64,000 bases of DNA from Ophiosphaerella korrae (Eukaryota; Ascomycota; Dothideomycetes; Pleosporales; Phaeosphaeriaceae), in the NCBI GenBank assembly GCA_028456385.1, contig JALNQF010000027.1:248001-312000 (forward strand). Reading direction: 5' to 3'. Position 1 is the first letter of the stretch; every line of letters begins with the position of its first letter. The notes beneath the pieces were generated by a model, which saw only the letters and a program-made list of their open reading frames with translations, had not been told where the DNA came from and searched no databases. Made by a program: the position numbers and the translations under genes. Shown here piece after piece: positions 35,277 through 47,580 of the stretch.

Positions 35277-35785
35277 AGTGTTTGTTTCGATAATTTGAAG
35301 TGCTATTTGAGGCTATTTGACGCGTCAAGTTGCTATCGCGGGGCAAATGAACTTGCGGAGATGGCTTATCGATAACGACTTTTTTCTGAGTGTAGCAACA
35401 CAAGAAAGTCATTCATGCTTTGATTGGATATAAGATCTGCTCGATCTACCAAATTAGAGGTCAGTGGATTCTTAGTTGTCTGATGGTTCTCACGACCTGA
35501 CCCTTTTTTCAACTGTGCTACGTCATAGCGCCCAAAAGGTGATTTATTTCACCACACGAAGTAACCTATATGAAAATTTTAAGATAATTTAATCAATTAT
35601 CTTACCTCAGTCATTTGATCATGCCAAATATCAATGTGTGCCGTCAGCTTCCTAAGGTTGATGTAGAACTCCGAGCGCCGTCCAACCTGACCAATAGGAG
35701 CACGCTCGGTTGTCATTTGACGCTAAATAATCCACCGAGTATTTCCAACCTCCACCAACACTCACAACCGTTTTCGCATATCTGG
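35277..35785. other. Divergent promoter region, KAE1 / SET-domain gene
   Basis: 509 bp shared by two genes. Contains an AT-rich stretch near 35568-35606. The arrangement suggests a shared promoter for a tRNA-modification gene and a probable ribosomal-protein methyltransferase; no specific site was recognised. Confidence 0.45.
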
Positions 35786-37314
35786 ATGGCAGACTTTAAC
35801 GGCGCCAGTCAGGCTTTCCTGGCATGGCTACAGCGATGTGGGGCAGATATCAGCTCAAAGATCAAGTTGGAAGATCTCCGTCACGCGCACGCGGGGCGAG
35901 GTGTGAGTAAGTACCGACAGCCACTCATACGTACTCGAACACATGTTCAACTCTCGCCTCACCCCACCCTTCAACCAAGCTCACAACAAACTCCTAACTT
36001 CCGCTAGTTGCAATTGAAGACATTACACGGGATGAGGTCCTCTTCCGCGTGCCCCGCTCTGCCATTCTCAGCGTCGAGAACTCCATCCTGTCGACCGAGA
36101 TCCCCGCAGCTACCTTCGAGATGCTTGGCCCATGGCTATCTCTCATCCTCGTTATGCTATATGAGTACAGCAATGGCGAGGCCTCCAATTGGTCACCCTA
36201 TTTTGCTGTCCTTCCCACCGAGTTCAATACCCTGATGTTCTGGACAGACGATGAACTCGCTGAACTACAAGCTAGCGCTGTAGTCCATAAGATTGGCAAA
36301 GATGGGGCAAATGAAGTCTTCGTGGAACAGCTCCTCCCGGTAATCAAAGAATTCGCTGACATAGTCTTCGCGGGCGACGAGCGGGCAAAGCAGAAAGCGG
36401 AAGAGATGCGCGATGAGCGCAACCTCACTCTCATGCATAAGATGGGCTCGCTGATCATGGCATATGCATTCGACGTTGAGCCCGCGAATGCGCGCAAAGA
36501 TGTTGACGAGGAAGGCTTTGCCGAAGAAGAAGAGGATGAAGCACTACCGAAGGGAATGGTACCATTGGCGGACATGCTAAATGCAGACGCAAATCGCAAC
36601 AACGCTCGCTTGTTCTACGAGGATCACCATCTAGTTATGAAGGCATTAAAACCTATACAGGCTGGGGAAGAGGTCTTCAATGACTACGGCCCATTGCCCC
36701 GCTCCGATTTACTACGGCGTTATGGATATATCACCGATAATTATGCACAGTATGATGTCGTTGAGATTCCCATGGGCCTGGTGACTGAGCTTGCGACCGC
36801 AGCTGGGCTTCATTCCGAGGAAAGACTAGAATACCTAGACGAGCAGGAAATCATCGACACGGGTTACGACATTACTGACAGCGAGCCTTTTACTCTTCGA
36901 GAGTCCTTGTCTCCTGAGCTCACTATCCTGGTAGAAACTCTTCTCCTTCCAGGTGAGGAATTCGACAGGTTGAAGAGCAAGGGGAAACTACCGAAACCCG
37001 AGAAAATTACCTCGGGGGGTGTCGAGTTGTTGCTCAAAATTGTCCAAGCAAGGATTGCGCAATACGCTACTACAATCGAGGATGACCTTAAATTGGCTAC
37101 GAACGTGTCGCAAACCGCGGATACGAATTCAAAAGAACGTCGCTATGCAATAGCCAGGATAGTCCGTATCGGCGAAAAGCGAATTCTCAGGGCCGCAAAA
37201 GAAGCATTAGCTGAGCTGACGGCAAGAGACGGAAGCACATCCAAAAGACAAAGAGCGATAGATGACGAGGGAGACGTAGAAATGGGTGGCGTGGAGAAGA
37301 AGCACCGAGCGTGA
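35786..37314 (+). CDS. SET-domain protein lysine methyltransferase (RKM4/SETD6-like)
   Basis: Exons 35786-35906 and 36008-37314 splice to 475 residues. The split SET domain, interrupted by a long helical insert, is typical of the RKM/SETD6/RLSMT group that methylates non-histone targets such as ribosomal proteins. Visible: the N-terminal GRGVIAIEDI segment, PLADMLNADANRNNARL containing the SET N-x-x motif, EEVFNDYGPLPRSDLLRRYGY (the NDYG motif and conserved Tyr), and the C-terminal rubisco-LSMT-type substrate-binding domain from about residue 290. An acidic loop (EEEEDEA) sits inside the insert. Yeast RKM4 methylates L42; the target here is inferred only from family. Confidence 0.87.
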
Positions 37315-37651
37315 ACCCGTTACAAGCAGCAGACATGCATATGTAAGTTTCTATTTTTTTTTCTTCGCAGATCCAGAAAGGCCAAAGGCCACTGTATACT
37401 GCGGCTAGTATACTTATTCAAAAAGCAAATGTAGTACATTGCTAATCTGCCGCTTAACCAGCATGATCGCAGACTCCAAGAGCCCGATCCGTCCTTCTGG
37501 GATGTTATACATAACTTTGGTAGATCTCTCCAAGCCACTCCAAATGGTACCCTCTACTAAAATAAAACAACGGGGTATATATCAACACAAACCAACACCT
37601 GGTACCATCTTCAAAACTGGTGTGCGAGGAGGAAGAAGCTGTCAAGCTGGA
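37315..37651. other. Convergent intergenic region, SET gene / EPL1
   Basis: 337 bp between two stop codons, with a T-rich run near 37352-37362. Nothing else found. Confidence 0.5.
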
Positions 37652-39577
37652 TCACCCAGGGCCTGCGTTGGTAGGCGTAGGGGGCATCAGATGTCCTGAG
37701 GCTGATCGATTATGGTTTTCAATGGGCCTCCTGTTCTGGACGACGGGAGCCTGGTTAGGTGGAGGCTTCTCACCTTGCCGCTCAATCATGATGCGATATC
37801 TGATGTGCAGGGTATCAGTCCAGTCAACAGGATACACCTGCTCATCCTCGCTGCTGTCGCCGGAGAACTTCCATCGATCCGCAACGCGCTCGTCTACTTT
37901 ACCGTCTTCCACTTTTTGCCGCTTAACGCCGCGACGATCGATCATCACGCGTCCGCCTCGCCCGATTCTCCGCCGGAAGCGCGACTGGTCTTGGAAGGGG
38001 ACGTCCTCTGGGGGGGTGGCGAACCGTATACGCGTACTTCTGCGCTGCTCAATATGCTTGTTGACGCGCTCTACTGCCATGGAATCAGCACCTTCTTCAT
38101 CAGAAACAGATGCCGGTGGTGTGGGCAATTGTGCCTCTGTGAACACCGTACGGAAGTCTGATTTCGCAGCAGGTTGCTCCAGCGGTGGCGTGATTGGCCG
38201 CCACGTTGCATCAACCCAGCCAACATTCCATTTCTGGTGTTTGACGAGATTGTCTTCAATGAAGCTGTCGATTGCCTCAGTCTTCTTAGTTTGCTGCTCT
38301 TCGAGGTACACAAGATCACTGTCGACAAGGCGACCATCAGGGCGAGTATTCTGCGGCTTCATGCCGGGAATATTCTGGCGCACTCTCTCGAGATCGGTTG
38401 GCCGCTTAGGCTTAGGAGCGGGCTGTGGTGCATTAGCTGGCTGGACAACTTTGATATCTAGAGGGGGACGGCATACCTTCTGAGTGATGAGAAGTTCTTC
38501 ATCATCACCCTTGATGCCCAGCTTCCTCTTGATCTCTTTGACAGCATGGCGTTGTTCAAAGATGTACTTGTCAGTGTGAAGCTGTTCACGAAGAAATACT
38601 TCGCGACGTTTGACCTCCGACATGAGGACACGAGCATCCTCCAACTCCTTCCTTAGCTTCTTCAACTTCTCTGTAACCTGCGCATCTCGACCACGCGTCT
38701 TTCGGACTTGACGCACTTCGCGACGTCGGAAGCAGACGTATGGGTCAGCGTCGTCAGTATCGAGATTTTTCTCGAACTTCAACGATGGCATCAATGGTCG
38801 ATTGCCCTTGAGCAGACGCTGGTTCTTCCAGTGCGAGTAAACGTCTTTCGCAAACCTTCGCGCCGATTCGGCAATTGTTTCATCGAACTCTACTTCAAAA
38901 TCTTCGTACGCGAGAAGGGGAGAACCGTCGACATCAGCATAGGGTTGCTTGTCTTGGGTCTTCACCTCGAAGAAGTGGATGATCTCCTCAAACTCATCCT
39001 CTGAGCAATGTGGTTTCTTGCCTTGCTTCTGGTTGAATGATTTGAGGAAAGCAACATCGTCATTGGTCATGCAATACGGACATCCTGACGTATCCTCAAC
39101 GGTAGACGAGAAACGGATGTATGTTGCAGGCTGTGTAAATTGCTTGGGATACACATCCTCATAACGCAGTTGGCTCGCGACAGCATCTGGTGTTGGGATA
39201 AACAGCTGAGCGATAGTTCCGCCAGTAGAGCCTTGCTGCGCTGCTTGTGCTGCGGAAATGACTGCTTGCAAATGGTGCTCCTATGAAGGTATTAGTATTA
39301 CCAATAAAAAAAAATTAGCAAAGGTAAGGGGCTGCAGCAATAAGCGCAGCAAAAGCATGTATGTTTGCTAATGTGCGTTGAGAGTGAATGCCCAAAGGGG
39401 TTAGCGTGAACTTACGATTTCCTCGCCTTTTTCAACACCCGTCTCGACTTTGGGAATGTGCCGCGACGCATCGTCATCGGCCAACTGCTCAACTTCATGT
39501 TCGCGCACAACAGGTAGGTTTTGTTTGGTAGAGAGTTTGCGCTGGCGAAAACGCTGGCCAGTAACCCGTTGCGTCAT
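37652..39577 (-). CDS. EPL1: EPL1, enhancer of polycomb-like subunit of NuA4
   Basis: Scaffold of the NuA4 histone H4/H2A acetyltransferase and its piccolo subcomplex. Exons 39577-39416 and 39280-37652 splice to 596 residues. The N-terminal EPcA region is clear: VTGQRFRQRKLSTKQNLPV, RHIPKVETGVEKGEE and the following YIRFSSTVED block. The middle has the DDPYVCFRRREVR-type motif (DADPYVCFRRREVRQVRKTRGRD), followed by a long coiled coil with LKKLRKELEDARVL. The C-terminal half is rich in Pro, Arg and Ser and predicted disordered. Converges with the SET-domain gene, a chance pairing of two chromatin/methyl enzymes. Confidence 0.95.
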
Positions 39578-40614
39578 GCTTGGTTCAAGTTTTGGTGTTG
39601 GTCAAAACAAAGACACGCTGCACGTGACAGCAAATCCTGCAGCGCAGGCAACAGGTTGGGCCAAGTGGCCTCTTGGGCGCGCCCCTTACCAGACTCAGTT
39701 TCCGACCCTTAACGCGCTCTAAAAATGAAGATTTGGGTGTCAAAAGTTTCGCAACGCCCGTCCCATTCAAATGATGGGCGGGAAGTTGATGATTTGGGTG
39801 GTTGGAGAGCCGTTTGTTGATGGAGAAGTCCTGGCGGCGTGGTGCGGAGGCGGGTTTGTTGAGGGTGTCGAAAGGCGCGGGCGCATGATGGGTCTGCAAG
39901 GTGCAAGGATGGAGTGCCCCTTCCTACCAGCCTACAAGCGAGCCTCGGCCAATCATCGTGCGCAGCCGGGCTGAAAACGGTTGATCGTTGGAACATCGCT
40001 TGGGTGACTGTGGATGTGTTGGTTTGAGGTCAGAATGCTCTAGAATGTTCGCAGCTTTTTTGTATAACGAAACATGCAGTTTTCAGACAGGTCTGCTTTA
40101 ATATAGGGTGTTGACCCGTGGTTCGCAGAATAAGGCGGCCCAAAGAGGTTAGGCGGTAGCGTGGTTAGCGTGAACCGCACCGTTCTCGTCATGTCACTTC
40201 ATCATCACCTCGCTCTTTATGATTTGTACTCTCATGAAAACCGTGGCATCTTAGAAACGTGAATCGGCATAATGCTCAAGGATTTAGTTATCGGCCTAGT
40301 TCAAATTGACAAGATTGTTGGGTTCATTGCCCTTCCTTGAGTGAGACAGGGATGGCCAGCATCATGTTTTCAGAAAGCATATCGTTAGGAATGATCAAAT
40401 AGCAGTCATATCATCAGAAAGAATCTCATAAAGCGAAATGAATATTTCTGCAGAGAGGCGATGATATGCAAGAGGTGAGGGTTGCCAGAAATGGAAGGGG
40501 GCGGTACAAGGCTGAAAAGCGTGGGCTGCGCAAAGCGAGGTGCATCTTCAGCCTAACAGGCATTCCTCAAAACGTTCGCCCTCCCACCCAGTATTACCCT
40601 AATCCCGTAAAACC
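39578..40614. other. Intergenic region at left edge of accessory island A
   Basis: About 1 kb holding the EPL1 promoter and then sequence of unclear origin. No support for a gene. Confidence 0.5.
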
Positions 40615-43015
40615 ATAGAGTCACTCGTTGCACTTGGTTTGGCTTCTAACATTATCCAAATAGTTGACTTTTCATCTCGCCTCGTTTCACGTAGCCGTGA
40701 GCTATATAATTCAGCTGATGGAAGAACCGGGGAGTATGCTATGTTGGACGATGCAGCCAGGACATTATCGGAACTCCACAAGTCTTTGAATATGTCTAGT
40801 AAAAACCAAGACGCCCGCAAGTTTACCGAGGCCGATCAGCAACTTGTCAGGCTGACAGCTGAAAGCGAACGGATTGCGAACAATCTACAAAATGCCCTGG
40901 AAAAGGCAAAACTCAAAGCTGGTAATAAGAAATGGCAAAGCGTGTATCAAGCTCTTTCAAGTGTTCGCACTGAGAAGCACATATCCGGTCTTGTTAGCTA
41001 ATTGGACAACATCCGGAAACAGGTTGACACGGCCATTCTCATCTCAATTCGGTATGTGGATACCGTTATCCAAATATATGCGCGCTAAGTTCCCAAAGTC
41101 AACCCTCCCGACAAATGCCAACGAAACATATTGTTGGGGGTGATGTATGGTCAGACGAGGACACAAAGCGTCGACACGTCGAACTACTGTCCTCCATCCA
41201 AACAGTAATTTGCAACCATCCCTCAAATACGATGTTGACACCTTTTCCAAGTGTATGGACTCCTTCACCACAGAAGAGCTTAGTATAAGGTTCCATAGGT
41301 CTATTCTTTCGCGATTGTACTTTCGAACTTTGCCCAATCGAAGCGACAGGATTACGAGTGCATATACAAACACATACGAGTGACTTTTTCAAGATCAAAC
41401 TCGGTCAGACCAGGAAACATGGGCTAGTTTTAAAGAGTGGCTTCAAGCAGACGATAGCAGTATCTATTGGGTTACCGGCAAACCGGGATATGGCAAGTCC
41501 ACTCTGATGAAGTTTCTTTATCACCACCCTCGTCCTCCAGTCCTGTTTAAAAGCTGGACCAAGCAACAAGGCCCTGTAATGGCCGGTTTCTATTTCTGGA
41601 ATTCAGGGGCTGCCATGCAAATGTCTCCCCTCGGGCTGTTACAATCCCTGCTTTACGCTTGTTTTGTGGGAAACAACGACTTACTACTCTCCGTTATTCC
41701 TGAGCGGTGGGAAGAATTCGTCTCATTTGGTGGCGGGCAATATCCGTTCGACGAGCAGGAACTCCGGAAAGTCTTTGAGCGAGTGATAGCAGACGGATCC
41801 CGACGATTCTTCTTTCTCATCGATGGCTTGGACGAGTTTGAAGGGTAGCCTAAGCAGATAATTGACTTCATCGTTCGTGCTGCAAAGCCAAATGTAAAGT
41901 TGTGTGTTGCTAGTCGCCCATGGCTGCCGTTCGAAGATGCTTTCAAGCAAAGACCCAATCTTCTCCTCGAACGATTAACAGAAGAGGATATCCACACATA
42001 TGCGTCCAAAAAAATGGAAGCGAACGAGCACTACAATCGCCTACTGAGACATGAACCAGCCGCTGTTGGAATGATTATTCCGCAAGTCGTCCGAAAAGCT
42101 TGTGGTGTATTCTTGTGGGTTTACCTTGTTGTAGAGTCGCTTCTAGAAGGTCTTTCAAACGGAGATCGGATTTCAAATTTACAAAAACGCTTAGATGCAC
42201 TTCCATCCGATCTTGAGGCCTTGTTCGACGCCATGCTCAATCGTTTGCAGCCTGAATAATTTAGAGAAGCTTGTGAACTGTTTCGACTCATGTGATCTAA
42301 CCGTGAGATACATACATCTGGGAGTAGTCCAACATTACTCGGAATGCATCTTGCAGATGAAACAGACGCACAGTCGAGCCTTCGAGGTAGTTACAAGCCT
42401 CTTCAGACAGAAGAAGCATGTGACATGGCAGAGCAAATGCGAAGACGTTTGAATGCACGATGCAAAGGCATGTTAGAAGTTGACGGCGCAACTGTGGTCA
42501 GGATAGTCCCTACGAATGTCTATAGATGCACCATCTCGTACCTACACCGCACGGCTCGAGATTTTGTTGAGTCTGACGCACATTGGAACATAGTGCTCCA
42601 ATCAACAAGCAGCGAGTTCTTCAGACCTGAACAGCGGTGGGCGAACGCTAATCTTTGGTTGTATTACGTTGGTCGGTCTGGGCGAGGGCCCAGTCTTTCA
42701 AGCATAGACAATCGCCTCGATAGCGCTGTTGCTATGTTCGAAAAGACTAATGTTATTCCAGCAACATACCTCCATAAGATTCTGCGAGACTCAAGTATCC
42801 TATACACAATACGGAGCAGCAAAGCGTCTTTCTACAGAAGTTGGGTTCGTCGGCTAGGATCCAGCAGCGCGTTGACGTACTACTTAATCATTCTCCTTGA
42901 GCGAATATCGCCAGAACGTCGAGAAATCCCTTTGAAGATTGGCGGCAGGATCTTATCTGGACATCCAGGTGTCGATGGGATGAAGCTTGCCCCAGAGGTT
43001 TTCAAGCATGCTTAG
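40615..43015 (+). pseudogene. Decayed NACHT/STAND NTPase (fungal NLR-like)
   Basis: Remains of a signal-transduction NTPase of the fungal NLR type. The N-terminal STAND-associated domain is recognisable (LALGLASNIIQIVDFSSRLV then a coiled region), the NACHT core keeps the P-loop GKPGYGKSTLMKFL near 41490 and Walker B FFFLIDGLDEF near 41810, and the post-NACHT helical region ends with YLHRTARDFVE near 42540. The natural start is lost: ATA sits at 40615 where ATG is expected. In-frame stops break it near 40999, 41381, 41846, 42257 and 42290, and the frame drifts between 41080 and 41380. Most stops fit CAA/CAG to TAA/TAG or TGG to TGA. Such genes often act in non-self recognition. I infer inactivation by RIP, not an active allele. 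Confidence 0.82.
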
Positions 43016-44215
43016 AAAAGCTTTGAAACATTATAATGCGTCTGACAGAACAAGATGGCTGCATCGGCGACCAAAACTCCCCCCACATGACTAATTAGCA
43101 AGTCGATATCGCTAGGATAGGCGTTGAACTGTTACGGCCATTCTACAGCGACCACTTTTCAACTATCGATCGCATATGTTTGCACACGAGTACCACTGCG
43201 GGCTCGCGCATGGGAATTGGCTTCTTGGTCCGGTATTTGCTCATTAGTGGATAGAATCACATTGGAAATCAACTCAGAGCAGGGTTGACGGGCTGCACAA
43301 GGCTTCAAGGATCAAAGCGACATGGTGGGATACGTGGTGGCATCTTTATCTATTCTGTATCTTTGTTACATATCCTCTGGCGTCATTTTATTGATATTCC
43401 ACTAGCTTCAATGAAACCAACCCCAAGCCGGTATCACCAGTCAACAATAATTACAAGTGCTTATGCTGGATCATTGAATGCAAATAAGACCTCGAGGTTC
43501 AGGCCCAGAACATATATATCTCATAAACCACGCACTTCTCTCCCCTCCCAAGCTATCCATTTTTCCCATACATCTCACCCGCGGGTCCCGCAACGAGTGT
43601 ACCTTGTAACACAGCTTGTCCAGGCATTCAAGATTTTGGATAGTTCCCAATATCAACCTGGAGCTTCCCAATAAACACATCAAGCAGAATTCGGACGCAT
43701 CCCCCTTGTCCCAAGGTTCGGATGAACGTGGGCGTGGTGACTGGTCCTATGAGGGGCCGAAGCGCGTAATGCCAGGGTCATACAAGAGAGTCGTGTCATC
43801 ATCATGAACCCAAAATCTCATCTGGTTTGGAATTCAACATCTATACTTGCTATTTACTGGATATGATTTTGATAAGTCATGTGAGTAATATGCTCATTTC
43901 TGAAGGTAAAAATATTTGAGATTGGAGAACGGGATGTGTGTCTGCAAGAAAGTATCTGAAAACTTTCAAAGGCCTTGCAGACAGGCACAGTCTGCAACAA
44001 TCGATTCAATCGATTCACTCTTGCAGACTAGCTTACCCATCTAGGTAGGGGTTAAACTTCTATAGGGAACTGCTAGGCCTAAATAGGTAAATCAATCAAT
44101 CCAATCCGAGTCTTCTAGGACACACTAAATTGATTGTTGCGGAGTGTAAAGACAGAAACTTCAGTGTAGATGGTTCATTTCGTTTGAGTTCTTCTACATA
44201 CAACGGAAATAATAC
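43016..44215. other. Degenerate intergenic sequence in island A
   Basis: 1.2 kb of AT-rich sequence without credible genes. Includes the four-copy nine-mer array at 43940-44028, listed separately. Could be remains of a transposon or of the NACHT gene's lost repeat domain; I cannot tell which. Confidence 0.45.
43940..44028. repeat. Inverted nine-mer array (GTCTGCAAG / CTTGCAGAC)
   Basis: GTCTGCAAG at 43940-43948 and GTCTGCAAC at 43990-43998 face CTTGCAGAC at 43974-43982 and 44020-44028. The copies can pair as two adjacent hairpins or one long stem. An ATCGATTCA direct repeat lies between the last two. Spacing suggests the ends of a small inverted-repeat element or a protein-binding array. Confidence 0.5.
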
Positions 44216-44533
44216 TTATAAATCTTCTTCTAACAGTAGCTTCACAACCACCGAATACATAGAGAGACTCCATTTGGCGAAAGGGCGTGGGCCTCGTCTT
44301 ATTGTATACCGAAGATGTTCCCCGCTTTCAATTTGCCTATACTCCCATAGATGCTCTTCAAATGTTGTGTTGATGAACAGATCATCTGGGTCACTTCTGT
44401 ATTTGCATGCCCGGCAGTGATGTTTGCCATATATGCCGTCTGTTGTCATAGGTCTGAGTGGAGATGATTCGTAGGCTATGTGTCTTCTGAGAGTTGCCTT
44501 GAACGAAAGACAGGATTAGAAGCGGCTCGCGCA

Positions 44534-44566
<33 letters not shown>

Positions 44567-45247
44567 GAATCATGATTTTCTATTCTCAATGTGTTAGCCA
44601 AGCCACGTCTATAAAGTATCACGTGTATGGCATGATCAGATCCAGTGCGCGGACAAGCCAGTTTGATATATGCTAAGGTAAAGACCTCCAAAATTGCCAC
44701 AATATTTGCACATGGGGGTGCACAGCGTTTTGTGTAGTTTTCTGCAAGTGGCCTCTCTACCGGCTTTGATTTTTTAGATTCCCATCAGGGCGTGTGGTGC
44801 GTGGGTAGTGATCGTGTGATACTAAGGTTGGCAGTTGACAACCTCTATCGCTCTGCGATTAACATGGCGGAACCTGCTCAGGCTGTCTATGTACAGGCCA
44901 AGGAGTATCTCATCAAGTAGTTCGGTAGGTAGAGCATTCAGTGCGCCAAGATGTTCCACAGCCGGTTCATGAAGACGCTCCCTTGAGCCTTTGGAGGAAT
45001 GGAGAGAAAGCTTTTTGTCCAGAGTATATTCCTCAAAATTCATGGCAGGGGAGGCCATTTTCGCGTATCGGGAGGGTAGAGAGTGAGTTTTCATCGTGAT
45101 TGTTGAGTTTTGAAATGTATTGGCTGTGGTAGGTGTTGAACAGATGAGATAAAAGATTGAGCAAAGAAAATAAAGTAGACTTTCTGTGATAGGGAGATTC
45201 TCACACATTAAATACCCTTGTGTGCGACTGCTAGTGGTGGAAGCCAC
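44216..45247 (-). pseudogene. F-box protein gene relic, split
   Basis: Minus-strand frame 45247-44822 ends in a typical F-box: ALPTELLDEILLGL then LSRFRHVNRRAIEVV, after which it stops abruptly. A second same-strand fragment at 44449-44216 has a CRACKY two-cysteine motif, NTTFEEHLWEY and RRGPRPFAKW, the sort of C-terminal region seen in large fungal F-box families. The two are separated by about 370 bp that includes a 30-nt run of T (A on the coding strand). I read this as one F-box gene with its middle lost. Alternative: a short real F-box protein plus unrelated sequence. The likely ATG of the F-box part is inside the frame, near 45060. Confidence 0.45.
44536..44565. repeat. Homopolymer run of 30 T
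   Basis: Uninterrupted T30 on the plus strand. Either a microsatellite or the poly-A tail of a retroposed sequence inserted in minus orientation. Length in the assembly may be inaccurate. Confidence 0.85.
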
Positions 45248-45498
45248 GTGCTAAACGATGAACTCAGTCACTATCTTTGCAGCAAGAAGCTACTTCCCAA
45301 CGGACATGTATCAAAGGAAGTACAAAGTCACCTATACGATAAGCAACTTAAAAATAAAATTTAAAGGCTTTATCATTTCAGTGTCCTAGCATAACTAATC
45401 GCCAAAATACTTTCCTCTCTACAAACACCTCCTCCCTCCTCTCTAGACCCACACCAACCCCCACGCCAAAAAAAATACATCAAAAACACCATCCACAC
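45248..45498. other. Short intergenic region
   Basis: 251 bp with a C-rich stretch just before the MTO1 stop. Marks the right edge of island A. Confidence 0.5.
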
Positions 45499-47580
45499 TC
45501 ACATCCCCTCAACTTCAATCCCCGCCCCCCTATACCTCGCCTTCCTCTCCTCCACTTCCTCCCTAACCCTCGCCTCCCTCTCTTCCCTCCCCACCCCCTT
45601 AACAAACTGCAACAACCGTAGCGCCCCCGTCGGCGTAACCCCCTCAACCCTCCTCGCCATACCCACACTCTCCGGCCTCGCCACCTCCAACACCCTCTTC
45701 TCCTCAAAACTCAGGCCGAAAATGGCGTCGTAACAGATGTCGTCAGGCAGCCGCAGGCTCTCGTCTTTGAGCCAGCGGGCCTGCGCGACGGCCTGATACG
45801 CGACGTAGGGCGCGTATGTAGCTTCGATGTGGACTCTGGTTTGGATGGCTGCGGGAAAATTCGATATGGCGGGGAGAATGGGGACGAGGGAGGAGGGAGT
45901 TGTGGAAGGGAGGCGGAGGAGGTCGTATGCGGAGCGTTTGGATGAGTCGTTGCGGACGGCGAACCCGTGTTTAGCCCAGTCGGCCCAGCCCAGCTGTTTT
46001 TGTTGGAGGATCTGCGTGAGGTCCGACATGGCGGTTGCGGAGGCTGTGAAGGCGGTCCAGCGGGCGTCGCTAACGATGCCAGCGGCGCGGCCCTTGGTGG
46101 TGAGGCGCGTATCGGCGTTGTCGGCGCGGGCAGACATGCGGTATTCGGAGCGGGAGGTGAACATGCGGTAGGGCTCAGAGACGCCTTTAGTGATGAGGTC
46201 GTCGATCATGATGCCGATGTAGCCGTCTGCTCGGGTCAGGGTCATGGGATCTTTGCCGAGCGACTTGAGACCGGCATTGATGCCTGCAATAACACCCTGA
46301 CCAGCTGCTTCTTCATAGCCCGTGGTTCCGTTGATCTGGCCTGCGAGGAAGAGACCGGATATGTTCTTCGTTTCGAGGGTGGAGCGTAGATGTCGTGGGT
46401 CAACGTAATCATACTCAACACCATAGCCTGGTTGCAGCATCGTGACGTTTTCCAAACCTTTGATAGTCTTCAACATTGCTTTTTGCACATCTACTGGAAC
46501 GGTGCATGAAATTCCATTGGGATATATTATGTCGTTGTCGAAGCCTTCCGGCTCAAGCCAAATGATATGTGATGTCTTATCCTTGAATCGAATGACTTTT
46601 GACTCTAGCGACGGACAGTATCGCGGCCCTTTTACGGTTTCGCGAATGTGGATAGACTTGTCGAGATTGTTTCGTATTATATCATGTGTTGCTTCATTCG
46701 TTCGTGTTTCGTAGTTCAACAATTGTTCCTCAACCTGTACTCTTTCGTTCAAGTTGCTGAATGGCATTGGAGGCTGATCACCTTCCTGGGCTTCCAATAC
46801 ATCGAAATTGATGCTCTTCCCATCTAGCCGTGGTGGTGTGCCTGTTTTTAGCCTCCCAAGTGTGAATCCAGCATCTCTCAAACTCCTACTCAGTCCAAAT
46901 GTCGCAGCTTCGCCCATACGCCCTGAAGGATATGCTTCAAGCCCAATGTGTATCTCTCCACCCAGGAACGTTCCAGTCGTGATGACAACATTTCCTGTTG
47001 GTATTATTTCGCCAGTCTCTAATCGTACACCCGTAATCCTGCCATAACTCCCCTTGCTTCCCTCCTCTTGCATCCGATCCACAATTATATCCGCCACACT
47101 GCCTTCTACAACACTTAGTCCCTTATAATTCATCATTTCTTCTTTCATATATTTCTTGTATAGCGCCCTATCAATCTGCGCTCTTGGTCCCCACACAGCA
47201 GGTCCCTTCTTCCTGTTCAGTACTCGAAACTGCACGCCTGCCTTATCCACAATGCGGCCTACCACACCGTCTAGAGCATCAATCTCGCGAAGCATAGTGC
47301 CTTTGCCGATACCGCCAAAGGAAGGATTACAGGAGCAGACACCAAGGTTGTCATATTTTGGAGTTATAAGTGCCGTTCGCGCACCAGATCGAGCTGCTGC
47401 TGCGCTCGCTTCGCAGCCTGCATGGCCGCCGCCGATAACGACGACATCGTAAGGGCTGTGGACGTCGTGCTGCTGTGTTTCTGAGACGGTCGCAAAGGTT
47501 CTCTGCCTGCGATTGAATGACCGGACACGAGGCGCATGGCCCCAGAGCTGGCGAGCTCGTTGAGGAATAGCGCGTTGCAT
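45499..47580 (-). CDS. MTO1: MTO1, mitochondrial tRNA wobble-uridine modification enzyme (MnmG/GidA)
   Basis: FAD protein that, with MSS1, adds the carboxymethylaminomethyl-type group to U34 of mitochondrial tRNAs. Single exon, 693 residues. A basic mitochondrial presequence (residues 1-35) precedes the dinucleotide-binding [14 protein letters not shown]. Conserved MnmG blocks follow: [71 protein letters not shown] and FTSRSEYRM. The C-terminal helical domain is present and ends at 45499, so the gene is complete. It lies in tandem with RIM1, another nuclear-encoded mitochondrial gene. Confidence 0.97.
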   Translation of the reverse strand: MQRAIPQRARQLWGHAPRVRSFNRRQRTFATVSETQQHDVHSPYDVVVIGGGHAGCEASAAAARSGARTALITPKYDNLGVCSCNPSFGGIGKGTMLREIDALDGVVGRIVDKAGVQFRVLNRKKGPAVWGPRAQIDRALYKKYMKEEMMNYKGLSVVEGSVADIIVDRMQEEGSKGSYGRITGVRLETGEIIPTGNVVITTGTFLGGEIHIGLEAYPSGRMGEAATFGLSRSLRDAGFTLGRLKTGTPPRLDGKSINFDVLEAQEGDQPPMPFSNLNERVQVEEQLLNYETRTNEATHDIIRNNLDKSIHIRETVKGPRYCPSLESKVIRFKDKTSHIIWLEPEGFDNDIIYPNGISCTVPVDVQKAMLKTIKGLENVTMLQPGYGVEYDYVDPRHLRSTLETKNISGLFLAGQINGTTGYEEAAGQGVIAGINAGLKSLGKDPMTLTRADGYIGIMIDDLITKGVSEPYRMFTSRSEYRMSARADNADTRLTTKGRAAGIVSDARWTAFTASATAMSDLTQILQQKQLGWADWAKHGFAVRNDSSKRSAYDLLRLPSTTPSSLVPILPAISNFPAAIQTRVHIEATYAPYVAYQAVAQARWLKDESLRLPDDICYDAIFGLSFEEKRVLEVARPESVGMARRVEGVTPTGALRLLQFVKGVGREEREARVREEVEERKARYRGAGIEVEGM

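Noticed and set aside
37620..38483. 287-codon plus-strand frame opposite EPL1
   Set aside because: Antisense to the C-terminal half of EPL1; Cys/Ser/Arg-rich with no family signal.
43285..43674. 129-codon frame downstream of the NACHT relic
   Set aside because: Low complexity and no motif; lies in degenerate sequence.
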